A DNA stretch of 64,000 nucleotides from Anseongella ginsenosidimutans. Lineage in GTDB: Bacteria; Bacteroidota; Bacteroidia; Sphingobacteriales; Sphingobacteriaceae. A program made the translations under genes and the position numbers. The stretch spans positions 1,550,001 to 1,614,000 of the forward strand of contig NZ_CP042432.1 in NCBI RefSeq assembly GCF_008033235.1. Direction: 5' to 3'. Below the pieces are notes generated by a model that was given only the letters and a program-made list of their open reading frames with translations, was not told the origin of the DNA and did not search any database. Positions 26,612 to 35,168 of the stretch are shown here, one piece after another; the first letter of the stretch is position 1; each line of letters starts with the position of its first letter.

Positions 26612-28312
26612 ATGAAAACACATATAAACCGAAGGTATTCCAATTTAGCAATTGCAACACTCGCGGCGCTTTTGGCTCTTCCCGCGCTGAGCAGCTGCAC
26701 CAAAGATTTTGGCGACATCAATACCGATCCGAGCCTCGTAACCGAACCGGATGTAAAATTTCTCTTCACCTATTCGGCCAATGCCGTTCCCCCGACGGGC
26801 GGAGAATGGATATGGGAAAGCCTTGAACAAACCATGCGCTTTACCCAGCAGGTAACCGCCAGCCCCTACGAGATCACCGGTAATGTGAATTCCCGTTACG
26901 GGCGCTATTATTCGGAAGTGCTGCCCAACCTGGTGGAGATCCGCAGGCAGATAGACCTGAAAGAAGATGCGGAGCGGTACCAGAAGATGAAAGCCCTTAC
27001 CTACATCCTGGATGTATACATGGGTATCCGGGCAACCGATATGAATGGGTCCATGCCTTACAGCGAGGCGCTGCTGGCCCGGTACGAAGATAAATACAAC
27101 CCTGTTTTCGACCCCCAGGAGCAGCTCTTCAATACCTGGCTTACCCATCTGAACCAGGCCATTGCCGTGCTTTCAGATAACAGCCTTGCAGACCAGGAAA
27201 GCTATGGAAACGCCGATATTTTCTATGCCGGCGACTGGCTGCAATGGGTGAAACTGGCCAATACGCTTAAATTACGCATAGCTGTACGGCTGGAATTGGG
27301 GAATAATGAGCTGGCGCAGCAGCTGTTCCGGGAAGTGATGGAAGATCCTACAGGGCCCATTGACGGGGAAGAAGCGGAAATGCGCTATTTGAACCCCGAA
27401 CAAAACCCTATCGGGAACGACGTGGATTACCGCAGCCGCCGTTTTGCTACCCGTGAAATGGTAGACTTCATGAAAAGGACCGGAGACCCGCGCATCCAAA
27501 TCTATTTCGATGCCAATGATCTTACCGGGTCCTATGCCGATACCCTGGCCAAATACGGCGAAACGCTCCCTTCCTTTATTGATCCGGCGGATCCGCTGAT
27601 CCAATACCAGGGCGGGCCTCCCGACTGGACCGTCAGCCCGGACGTGGCTACCTATCTCAGCAACCCCTTCACGGTCAGCCAGTATTCCCGCTATTTCCTG
27701 ATCTCTCCCATTAACCGGAGCCTGCTCTCTCCTAAGCTGAACGGCGCAACCGGGAATTCGCTTCAAGTATTGGTTTCCTACGCTGAAACCTGCTTTTACA
27801 TCGCGGAATTTATTGAAAAGGGATACGGCGGCGGTGTTGATACGCGCGGGACGGCGGCCGAATGGTACAATAAGGGGCTGGCTTCGTCTCTCCGGACCAT
27901 GAACCAGGTCGCAGCGGAGGCCCAGTCGGAAACCGCTTTCAGCGGCAGCGGCGATGCGGAAATAGCCGCCTGGCTGGCGGACCCGGATGTGATGCTTAAC
28001 GGTACCAATGACCTGGAAAGGATCTACATACAGCAATACCTGGCTTTTTTCCTGCTTCCCAACGAAGCGTACGTCTTTTGCCGCCGGACCGGTTATCCGC
28101 GGAATAACTCGGCGTACTACCAGATGGAGGAATTCAACGAGCCTATTCCCCGGCGGTTCTGGATAAACGACCCGGGCGAAGTGAACCGGGACAACTGGCT
28201 TAACGCCTACGAGGCCCAGGGTTTTACGCCCCGCGCCGTGGACGCCCAAACCCTCAGCCAGGAACGCGTATGGTACGATAAAACGGCCCCGGCATTCGGA
28301 GAAGGTAGCTAA
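26612..28312 (+). CDS. SusD/RagB family nutrient-binding outer-membrane lipoprotein (pair 2)
   Basis: This is the 566-residue partner of SusC2. The signal peptide and lipobox are in LALPALSSCTKDFG. The segment GDINTDPSLVTEPDVKFLFT marks the same SusD-like_2 subfamily as pair 1, and VSYAETCFYIAEFIEKGYGG and FLLPNEAYVFCRRTGYPR are the matching C-terminal blocks. It is the last gene of the locus; a new transcription unit starts at dsbD. Confidence 0.94.
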   Translation: MKTHINRRYSNLAIATLAALLALPALSSCTKDFGDINTDPSLVTEPDVKFLFTYSANAVPPTGGEWIWESLEQTMRFTQQVTASPYEITGNVNSRYGRYYSEVLPNLVEIRRQIDLKEDAERYQKMKALTYILDVYMGIRATDMNGSMPYSEALLARYEDKYNPVFDPQEQLFNTWLTHLNQAIAVLSDNSLADQESYGNADIFYAGDWLQWVKLANTLKLRIAVRLELGNNELAQQLFREVMEDPTGPIDGEEAEMRYLNPEQNPIGNDVDYRSRRFATREMVDFMKRTGDPRIQIYFDANDLTGSYADTLAKYGETLPSFIDPADPLIQYQGGPPDWTVSPDVATYLSNPFTVSQYSRYFLISPINRSLLSPKLNGATGNSLQVLVSYAETCFYIAEFIEKGYGGGVDTRGTAAEWYNKGLASSLRTMNQVAAEAQSETAFSGSGDAEIAAWLADPDVMLNGTNDLERIYIQQYLAFFLLPNEAYVFCRRTGYPRNNSAYYQMEEFNEPIPRRFWINDPGEVNRDNWLNAYEAQGFTPRAVDAQTLSQERVWYDKTAPAFGEGS

Positions 28313-28396
28313 GGGGAGGTGGCGCCGGCTGCATCGCGGCATCTCCGGGGATATTCGTAACTTTGCATCATCAATCAACCAACCAAAAAAAATTGT

Positions 28397-30757
28397 ATGA
28401 TGAAAAAAGTTATCCTCATCTGGCTTTTTTTAGCTGCGGCAGTCGGCGCCGGCGCCCAGATCTTTGATCCCGTTACCTGGGCCTTTAGTGCAAAACCGTC
28501 CGGGGAAAACGAGGTGACCCTGATCCTGAAGGCGGAAATTGACCCGGGCTGGCATGTCTATTCCCAGTATATCGAAGAAGGTGGGCCTATTCCTACTTCC
28601 TTTACATTCACTCCTTCGGCCGATTACGAACTGATTGGCGAGGTAGCCGAAAAGTCCGAAGTTGAAAAGGTAATGGATCCCAATTTCGGGATGGAAGTGC
28701 TTTACTTCAGCAATGAAGCGGTGTTTGAGCAGCGTATCCGGCTGAAAAAAGCCTCTTCCACGGTGAAGGGTGTCCTGGAGTTCATGGTATGTGATGACCA
28801 GCGGTGCCTCCCGCCGGCAGAAGTGGAATTCAGCATCGACGCCAGCCACCCTGACTTCAAAGCATCCGGAGCAACGTCCGGACCGGGCGGCGCGGAAAAA
28901 GCGGCTTCGGGAAAGGCTGTTTCGGATAAAGCTGCTTCGGAAAAGGCCTCTCCGGGAACAAACGACGGATCGGAAAGGAATACAGCTGAAAGCCCGGGAG
29001 ACCAGGAAAATTCGCAAAGCAATGCTGCAAGCCCCGGTAGCGCAGGTCAGGCGCCTGGTAACGGGCAGGCTGGTGGCGTTGCGGGGCAGAGTGGCCAGGC
29101 CGGCGCCCAGAACCCGGATGCGGGAGAATCCTCCGCCGGGCAAACATCGGGTGCAACCGGAGAATCGGTAACCGGGCAGGAACCCGGCGGAGCAGACGCA
29201 TCGCCTTCCCTGCCTCCGGCATTGGAGCAGGCGGCGGAGAATGCCGATGCAAAAAATGAAAATAAATCACTTTTCGGGATATTTATCGCCGGTTTCCTGG
29301 GAGGGCTGCTGGCCCTCCTTATGCCCTGCATTTTCCCGATGATCCCGCTTACAGTAAGTTACTTCACGAAAAGAGGGGCGGTTGGGGGGCGTTCAAAAGC
29401 GATTGGCTCGGCTGCCTTGTACGGCCTTTCCATTATCGTGATTTACGTCGCTTTGGGGCTGCTCATTACGGTGCTGTTCGGTTCGGGTAAACTGAACGAG
29501 CTGGCAAGCAATGGCATTCTGAATATCCTTTTCTTTATTATCCTGGTGATCTTTGCTATTTCCTTTTTCGGCGCTTTTGAGCTGAACCTGCCAAGTTCCT
29601 GGACCACCTTCGCCGATAAAAAGGCGGACAGCCGCGGCCTTACCGGAATTTTTTTTATGGCGGTAGCCCTGGGGCTGGCTTCCTTTTCCTGCACTGGCCC
29701 CATTATCGGCTCCCTGCTCGTGGAAGCGGCCAGTAAAGGTACGCTGCTGGGCCCGGCAACCGGTATGTTTGGCTTCGCCCTGGCCCTGGCCATTCCTTTT
29801 ACGTTGTTCGCTATTTTTCCTCAATGGCTTCAATCATTGCCGAAATCAGGCGGCTGGCTGAATACTGTCAAAGTAAGCCTGGGCTTTCTGGAGCTGGCCT
29901 TTGCCCTGAAATTCCTTTCCACGGTAGATATGGCTTATCACTGGAACCTGCTTGACCGCGATATTTTTATTGTGTTGTGGATCGTGATCTTTGGCATGTG
30001 GGGCTTTTACCTGCTTGGCAAGCTGCGTTTTGCGCACGATAGCGAAACAACACATCTTTCGGTGCCGCGCCTCTTCTTTGCCATCTTTGCATTAGGTTTC
30101 GCCATTTACCTGATACCGGGATTGTGGGGAGCGCCCCTGAAACCTATCAGCTCATTCCTGCCGCACCAGGGATCGCAGGACTTCGATATGTACACCGCTT
30201 CTCTTGGGGGAAGTACTTCCGGCGGCTCCGGAAATGCGTCCGCGGAGGCCTCCGGAGCGGAAAAGAAATATACCGACCTGTTCCATGCCCCGCTGGGCCT
30301 GAACGCCTTTTTCGATTACGAAGAAGGACTGGCATATGCCGAAAAGGTGAATAAACCCATTTTTATCGATTTTACCGGCTGGAGCTGTACCAATTGCCGC
30401 CGCATGGAAGCATCGGTATGGCCGGATGCCCAGGTCCTGGAGCGCCTGAGAAATGATTTCGTCCTGGTTCAGCTTTACGTGGACGATAAAACCGCTTTAC
30501 CGGAAGATGAACAGTATGTTTCGGAATTCAGCGGTAAAACCATCAATACCATTGGAAAAAAATGGAGCGATTTCCAGGCAAGCCGTTTTAATACCAACTC
30601 CCAGCCTTATTATGTGATCGTCAACCACCAGGGCCAGGTGCTGGTGCCGCCGCGGGCCTTCGACCTGGATATTCCCGAATATGTCGCTTTCCTGGATAAA
30701 GGCATTGAGGCTTTTCGTACAGGCGAAGGTGTGCTGACCAAAGCCGGTGTGCGCTGA
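28397..30757 (+). CDS. dsbD: Thiol:disulfide interchange protein DsbD with very long linker
   Basis: DsbD passes electrons from cytoplasmic thioredoxin across the inner membrane to periplasmic thiols. This 786-residue protein has a signal peptide (to about 20), an N-terminal DsbD-alpha domain with cysteines C132 and C137 (VCDDQRCLPP), and a disordered Gly/Ala/Ser/Gln-rich linker at about 155-288. The transmembrane domain holds paired cysteines in LLMPCIFPMIPL and ASFSCTGPIIG. The C-terminal thioredoxin-like domain has WSCTNC (C664, C667). The linker is far longer than in Escherichia coli DsbD. TAACTTTG at 28358-28365 fits a -7 box upstream. Confidence 0.93.
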   Translation: MMKKVILIWLFLAAAVGAGAQIFDPVTWAFSAKPSGENEVTLILKAEIDPGWHVYSQYIEEGGPIPTSFTFTPSADYELIGEVAEKSEVEKVMDPNFGMEVLYFSNEAVFEQRIRLKKASSTVKGVLEFMVCDDQRCLPPAEVEFSIDASHPDFKASGATSGPGGAEKAASGKAVSDKAASEKASPGTNDGSERNTAESPGDQENSQSNAASPGSAGQAPGNGQAGGVAGQSGQAGAQNPDAGESSAGQTSGATGESVTGQEPGGADASPSLPPALEQAAENADAKNENKSLFGIFIAGFLGGLLALLMPCIFPMIPLTVSYFTKRGAVGGRSKAIGSAALYGLSIIVIYVALGLLITVLFGSGKLNELASNGILNILFFIILVIFAISFFGAFELNLPSSWTTFADKKADSRGLTGIFFMAVALGLASFSCTGPIIGSLLVEAASKGTLLGPATGMFGFALALAIPFTLFAIFPQWLQSLPKSGGWLNTVKVSLGFLELAFALKFLSTVDMAYHWNLLDRDIFIVLWIVIFGMWGFYLLGKLRFAHDSETTHLSVPRLFFAIFALGFAIYLIPGLWGAPLKPISSFLPHQGSQDFDMYTASLGGSTSGGSGNASAEASGAEKKYTDLFHAPLGLNAFFDYEEGLAYAEKVNKPIFIDFTGWSCTNCRRMEASVWPDAQVLERLRNDFVLVQLYVDDKTALPEDEQYVSEFSGKTINTIGKKWSDFQASRFNTNSQPYYVIVNHQGQVLVPPRAFDLDIPEYVAFLDKGIEAFRTGEGVLTKAGVR

Positions 30758-30809
30758 CGTCCCGGGGCTCCCAGGCCTCACTGGTCTGAGGTGTCCCTGA
30801 ATTTTCGCG

Positions 30810-30916
30810 CCTGAGGTGCCGCGGCCCCTGGCCTGTGGTGTCCCTTAGCTGCCGCGCCGCTGACCTGCGGGTACCACCTGCTTGTGGTTACTCCTGAGGT
30901 GCCGCGGCACCTGGCC
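30810..30916. repeat. GC-rich repeat pair with a perfect palindrome
   Basis: A 24-base unit occurs at 30810-30833 and 30893-30916 with one mismatch. In the second copy it contains a 16-base palindrome, AGGTGCCGCGGCACCT (30897-30912). Partial units (CTGAGGTGTCCCTG, CCTGTGGTGTCCCT) fill the space between dsbD and the CHRD gene. The composition differs from both flanks. Confidence 0.6.
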
Positions 30917-31009
30917 GGCCAGGCCAGAGGCAACCATTTCTTTCTTCTTGTCGTATTCGCGGTAGAAGTACCAAATAATTACGACAATGAATACAAATAA
31001 TCCTTTCAA
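30845..31009 (-). CDS. Possible small membrane protein, antisense to CHRD gene start
   Basis: A 54-codon frame with a TTG start at 31009 encodes one hydrophobic helix followed by charges (MKGLFVFIVVIIWYFYREYD, then KKKEMVASG), which looks like a small inner-membrane protein. Its 3' half runs through the GC-rich repeat. It overlaps the first 23 bases of the CHRD gene on the opposite strand. A helix can arise by chance antisense to AT-rich sequence, so this is only a candidate. Confidence 0.25.
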   Translation of the reverse strand: MKGLFVFIVVIIWYFYREYDKKKEMVASGLAGQVPRHLRSNHKQVVPAGQRRGS

Positions 31010-31529
31010 AGCAAGGCCCGCAGCATGGATAACTTCCTTGCTATGCGCCTGCGTGCTGGTATTGCCGGCATGTGAAGACGAAGAAGATGCCCCGGAAGAA
31101 AAGGTGACTGTTGAGGCGAGTGCAACGCTGAACGCGGAGCAGGAGACGGACGATGTGACTTCTCCGGGTACGGGAACGTTCACGGGTACCTATAACAAGA
31201 ATACGGGCGAGTTTACCTTTACCCTTAACTGGACCAACCTCACGGGCCCGCCTACCATGATGCATTTTCATGGCCCGGCCGGCCCAGGTACGAATGCAAG
31301 CGTAAAAATAGGTATTACGGGTTTTCCGGCGGACGCGGCCGGTTCGGTAAGCGGAACAGTGACTGTTGAAGAGGGAGACCGCGCCGACCTCCTCGCCGGC
31401 AAATGGTACGTGAATATTCACACCGAGGCTTATCCGCCGGGAGAGATCCGCGGACAGGTAACCTTTCCTGCCGGAAGCGGTGGTGATAATGGAGGTGGAG
31501 GAGGGGGCGGTGACGGTGACGGGTATTGA
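30987..31529 (+). CDS. CHRD-domain lipoprotein
   Basis: This 180-residue protein has a signal peptide with lipobox VLPAC (Cys29) and an acidic stretch behind it. A CHRD domain (first seen in chordin) covers about 40-165: TLNAEQETDD, FTGTYNKNTGEFTFTLNW, MMHFHGPAGPGTNA, WYVNIHTEAYPPGEIRGQV. It ends in a Gly/Asp-rich tail. CHRD proteins of bacteria are exported, but their role is not known. The gene appears to stand alone between two repeat-rich stretches. Confidence 0.88.
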   Translation: MNTNNPFKARPAAWITSLLCACVLVLPACEDEEDAPEEKVTVEASATLNAEQETDDVTSPGTGTFTGTYNKNTGEFTFTLNWTNLTGPPTMMHFHGPAGPGTNASVKIGITGFPADAAGSVSGTVTVEEGDRADLLAGKWYVNIHTEAYPPGEIRGQVTFPAGSGGDNGGGGGGGDGDGY

Positions 31530-31556
31530 TTGAACCGGGCCTCGCGCGCGTGCTGG

Positions 31557-31633
31557 TTTGATTGCCCGGAATCGCTCAGGCGATTCTTGCGCGGCCGCGC
31601 AAGAATCAACATCGCTCTTTCCGGGCAATCAAA
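31557..31633. repeat. Nested inverted repeats (cruciform-like element)
   Basis: Outer arms of 15 bases (TTTGATTGCCCGGAA at 31557-31571 with its exact reverse complement at 31619-31633) enclose a 6-base hairpin (31570-31575 with 31580-31585) and a perfect 26-base palindrome at 31582-31607 centred on GCGGCCGC. It lies in the 392-base gene-free gap between the CHRD gene and pfkA. The rest of this gap shows no gene; TATTTTTG at 31809-31816 is a possible -7 box for pfkA. Confidence 0.8.
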
Positions 31634-31921
31634 GCCTTGCACGCTGCCCTCCCGCAATCAATCGACCACATCCGCCATCAACGCCTTTCTCGTGCTTCGC
31701 GCATCGACTCGTTCAGGTATCGCCGGGTTTCTGCATACTGCCGCCGGCAGCTTCTGCCTGACCCTGGCAGGTTCTGCTTCGCTTTAGTGCTTGCTACTAA
31801 AATATTTGTATTTTTGCCACACTTTTATGTTAACGGCTCCTGCTGCACAGGCGGCGGGTTTGTTATTTATATCAGGCTAAAGTCCCAGGACTGTTTTTAG
31901 GTAACCTTTTTAACTTATTCT

Positions 31922-32899
31922 ATGTCTTCCATTCAACACATTGGTGTGTTTACTTCCGGGGGAGATGCCCCGGGCATGAATGCTTGTATCCGGGCCGTCG
32001 TGCGAACATCTATATTTCATAACCTTCGTGTATCCGGGATCATGCGCGGATATGAAGGGATGATCAACGGAGAAATCGAGTCTCTGGGAGTCAAATCAGT
32101 GGCTAATATCATACAAAGGGGCGGTACGGTGCTGAAAACTGCCAGGAGTGATGAATTTATCACGCCTGAGGGAAGGAAAAAAGCCTATGAGCAATTGAAA
32201 AAAGCGGGGATAGATGCCCTGGTAGCCATCGGCGGTGACGGCACCTTCACCGGAGCGGATATCTTTCAGTCCGAATTCGACATACCGGTGATCGGGATCC
32301 CCGGGACCATAGATAATGACCTGTATGGTACCGATTTTACGATTGGTTACGATACCGCCATTAATACGGTAATTGACGCGGTTGATAAGGTCCGGGATAC
32401 GGCTGAATCCCATGACCGTTTGTTCTTTGTGGAGGTGATGGGACGGGACTCAGGGCTGATCGCTCTCAGGAGCGGCATTGGCGTGGGGGCCGAGGCTATC
32501 CTGCTGCCGGAAGTGGATACCGACCTGGAGCAAATGTACGAACGCCTGGAAAAAGGCCGGAAAGATAAATCTTCCAAGATCATAATCGTCGCCGAAGGTG
32601 ATAACGAAGGCGGAGCATTCCCCATTGCCCAAAAGGTAAAGGAACGGTTCCCGCATTACGATACCAAGGTGGCTGTGCTGGGTCATATCCAGCGCGGCGG
32701 AAAGCCGACCTGCGCGGACAGGGTGCTTGCCAGCAGGCTGGGTTTTGCGGCGGTGGAAGCGCTTATGGATGGAAAACGCGGCGTGATGGCCGGCGTCATG
32801 AACCACGAAGTAGTATTCACGCCTTTCGAAAGAGCCATTAAACATATCAGTGAACTGGATCCCGCCTGGGTCCGCATGGTAGGAATCCTATCTACGTAA
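31922..32899 (+). CDS. pfkA: ATP-dependent 6-phosphofructokinase
   Basis: PfkA phosphorylates fructose 6-phosphate to fructose 1,6-bisphosphate in glycolysis. The protein is 325 residues, the usual bacterial length. GVFTSGGDAPGMNACIRA is at the N-terminus. The phosphate-binding loop is VAIGGDGTFTGA, and the catalytic Asp is in GIPGTIDND; Gly before TIDND points to the ATP type rather than the pyrophosphate type. MGRDSGLIAL and GHIQRGGKPTCADRVLAS complete the active site. gmhA starts three bases after the stop codon. Confidence 0.97.
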   Translation: MSSIQHIGVFTSGGDAPGMNACIRAVVRTSIFHNLRVSGIMRGYEGMINGEIESLGVKSVANIIQRGGTVLKTARSDEFITPEGRKKAYEQLKKAGIDALVAIGGDGTFTGADIFQSEFDIPVIGIPGTIDNDLYGTDFTIGYDTAINTVIDAVDKVRDTAESHDRLFFVEVMGRDSGLIALRSGIGVGAEAILLPEVDTDLEQMYERLEKGRKDKSSKIIIVAEGDNEGGAFPIAQKVKERFPHYDTKVAVLGHIQRGGKPTCADRVLASRLGFAAVEALMDGKRGVMAGVMNHEVVFTPFERAIKHISELDPAWVRMVGILST

Positions 32900-32902
32900 G
32901 GG

Positions 32903-33472
32903 ATGAAAGACCGTATAAAACAACATTTCCTGGAAGCGGCTTCCGTGCTGGATCAGTTTCTTTCCGACGAGCATAATATTGAAAAGATCGCTTCTGCCGG
33001 CAATATCATGGTGCAGGCCATTCGCAGCGGCAAAAAGATCATTTCCTGCGGCAACGGGGGCTCCATGTGTGATGCCATGCATTTCGCCGAAGAACTTTCC
33101 GGGCGCTACCGGGACGACCGTCCCGCGCTTCCGGCGCTATCCATTTCCGACCCCTCCCACCTTTCCTGTGTAGGGAATGATTACGGTTATCCATATGTGT
33201 TTTCGCGGTACATTGAAGCGATCGGGCAGAAGGGAGACGTGCTTCTGGCCATCAGTACCAGCGGAAACTCGGAAAACATCCTGCTTGCCATTGAAGCAGC
33301 CAGGAAAAAGAACATGGAGGTCATTGGCCTGACCGGGAAAACCGGCGGCAAAATGGCCGGCTGGTGCGATGTGGAGATCAGGGCTCCCCAATCCCCTTAT
33401 GCCGACCGCGCCCAGGAAATCCATATAAAGATCATTCATTCCTTTATTGATTTTATCGAACAGCACTTGTAG
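32903..33472 (+). CDS. gmhA: SIS-domain phosphoheptose isomerase
   Basis: This 189-residue enzyme probably isomerises sedoheptulose 7-phosphate to D-glycero-D-manno-heptose 7-phosphate for lipopolysaccharide core synthesis. Key segments are [51 protein letters not shown] and the C-terminal [12 protein letters not shown] with its metal-binding His. It is in one operon with pfkA, three bases away. Another SIS isomerase is possible, but the full GmhA pattern is kept. Confidence 0.92.
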   Translation: MKDRIKQHFLEAASVLDQFLSDEHNIEKIASAGNIMVQAIRSGKKIISCGNGGSMCDAMHFAEELSGRYRDDRPALPALSISDPSHLSCVGNDYGYPYVFSRYIEAIGQKGDVLLAISTSGNSENILLAIEAARKKNMEVIGLTGKTGGKMAGWCDVEIRAPQSPYADRAQEIHIKIIHSFIDFIEQHL

Positions 33473-33538
33473 CGCTGGCTTCGCAGAGTTTGCGGATTTT
33501 TTCTTAACTTCACCTAATACCTATGAAAAAATCTGTCT

Positions 33539-35074
33539 ATGCTTATCAAAACGTACGGTGGCGCCGTTCAGGGCATTGAAGCCATTACCATTACTGCCGA
33601 AGTCAATGTAAGCGGCGGGAATAATTATTCTATTGTGGGCCTGCCCGACAGCGCGGTGCGGGAAAGTTATAAGCGAATTGATACGGCGCTCAGGAATAAG
33701 GGGCTGCATATGCCGCGGCGGGGCATACTCGTGAACCTGGCCCCTGCCGATATCCGCAAGGAAGGCTCCGCGTATGACCTCTGCATTGCAACGGGCATAC
33801 TGGCTGCTTCGGGGCAGATGAAGGCGGAAGAAGTACACAAGTACATGATCATGGGGGAGCTTTCCCTTGACGGCGGCCTTCAGCCGGTAAAAGGCCTGCT
33901 TCCGATTGCCATACAGGCGCGGAAGGAAGGCTTCAAAGGCTTTATATTGCCAAAGCAAAACGTACGCGAGGCTGCTATCGTAAACGGCCTTGAAATTTAC
34001 GGCGCTGCCAACCTGGTAGAGGTATTCCGTTTTTTTAACGGCGAAGAAAGCCTGGAGCCGTCCGGGATGAATACCCGTGAAGTATTCTTTAGTGGAATAA
34101 ACAGGTACGAGCAGGATTTCTCCGATGTGAAAGGGCAGGAAAATGTAAAAAGGTCCCTTGAGATAGCGGCCGCCGGCGGACATAATATTATCCTGATCGG
34201 CCCGCCGGGGGCAGGAAAGACCATGCTCGCGAAACGCCTGCCCACCATTCTGCCGCCCCTTACCCTGAACGAGGCGCTTGAAACCACCAAAATACATTCC
34301 GTTGCGGGGAAGCTTTCGGCCAGCGACGCCTTGCTTACCGCGCGGCCCTTCCGTTCGCCCCATCATACGATCAGCGATGCGGCTTTGGTGGGCGGGGGAG
34401 GCGCTCCGCAACCGGGAGAGATCTCTTTGGCGCATAACGGCGTATTATTCCTGGACGAACTGCCCGAATTCAAGCGAGCCGTACTCGAAGTGTTGCGCCA
34501 GCCCCTGGAAGAGCGGAAAGTGACCATCTCCAGATCGAAGTTCTCTGTTAACTACCCGGCCAGCTTCATGCTTGTAGCGTCCATGAACCCCTGTCCCTGC
34601 GGGTATTATAACCACCCCTCGAAGGAATGCGAATGCCCTCCGGGATCCGTAAAGAAATACCTGAACAGGATATCCGGGCCGCTTCTTGACCGTATTGATA
34701 TTCACGTGGAAGTTACTCCCGTAGCCTTTTCAGAGCTGGCCGGCACCAGGACTTCGGAAAAAAGCGAGCAAGTGCGGGAACGTGTGGTAACTGCCCGGGA
34801 AGTGCAGCGGGCCCGTTTCCGGGAACGTGAAGGAATTTATGCAAACGCGCAGGTCCCGTCCAGGGATGTAAGGGAAATTTGCCGCATCGGCAGTACAGGG
34901 CAGTCCTTGCTTAAAACCGCCATGGAACGGCTGAACCTGTCGGCCAGGGCGTACGACCGTATTTTGAAGGTATCCCGGACCATTGCCGACCTGGCGGGAA
35001 GCCCGGAAATACATACCGAGCATCTTGCGGAGGCCATCCACTTCCGGAGCCTGGACCGTGAAGCCTGGAAGTAA
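33539..35074 (+). CDS. YifB family Mg-chelatase-like AAA ATPase
   Basis: This 511-residue protein is of the ComM/YifB type; in other bacteria ComM is a helicase that helps recombination during natural transformation. The N-terminal ChlI-type domain (TYGGAVQGIEAITITAEV, VGLPDSAVRESYKR) is followed by the AAA core with Walker A GPPGAGKTMLAKRLP and Walker B GVLFLDELPEF. The cysteine-rich loop MNPCPCGYYNHPSKECECPP is typical, and a C-terminal Mg-chelatase domain (LNLSARAYDRILKVSRTIAD) closes it. It follows gmhA after 66 bases. Confidence 0.94.
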   Translation: MLIKTYGGAVQGIEAITITAEVNVSGGNNYSIVGLPDSAVRESYKRIDTALRNKGLHMPRRGILVNLAPADIRKEGSAYDLCIATGILAASGQMKAEEVHKYMIMGELSLDGGLQPVKGLLPIAIQARKEGFKGFILPKQNVREAAIVNGLEIYGAANLVEVFRFFNGEESLEPSGMNTREVFFSGINRYEQDFSDVKGQENVKRSLEIAAAGGHNIILIGPPGAGKTMLAKRLPTILPPLTLNEALETTKIHSVAGKLSASDALLTARPFRSPHHTISDAALVGGGGAPQPGEISLAHNGVLFLDELPEFKRAVLEVLRQPLEERKVTISRSKFSVNYPASFMLVASMNPCPCGYYNHPSKECECPPGSVKKYLNRISGPLLDRIDIHVEVTPVAFSELAGTRTSEKSEQVRERVVTAREVQRARFREREGIYANAQVPSRDVREICRIGSTGQSLLKTAMERLNLSARAYDRILKVSRTIADLAGSPEIHTEHLAEAIHFRSLDREAWK

Positions 35075-35095
35075 CCGGAGGCCCGCCGCAACAAG

Positions 35096-35143
35096 AGCAG
35101 CACCCGCACCCGCACCAGGAGCAGTACCAGCACCCGCAGCAGC
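35096..35143. repeat. Short GC-rich tandem-like repeat
   Basis: Imperfect units of CAGCACCCG, CACCCG and CAGGAGCAG fill the gap between the convergent yifB and cytochrome/LRR genes. No U-tract hairpin is seen, so it is not an obvious terminator. Confidence 0.5.
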
Positions 35144-35168
35144 AAAAAACAAGATTGGATGTGCGAAA

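Noticed and set aside
28859-29270. Long open frames on the opposite strand and other frames in the dsbD linker
   Set aside because: They arise from the GC-rich low-complexity linker; products are Arg/Pro-rich without family features.
31640-31800. Minus- and plus-strand frames in the CHRD-pfkA gap as pseudogene remnants
   Set aside because: Translations in all frames lack any recognisable domain; only the inverted repeats stand out.
35096-35143. Leu/Arg/Val-rich minus-strand frame over the short repeat after yifB
   Set aside because: It is a low-complexity translation of a simple repeat and would overlap yifB; no family features.
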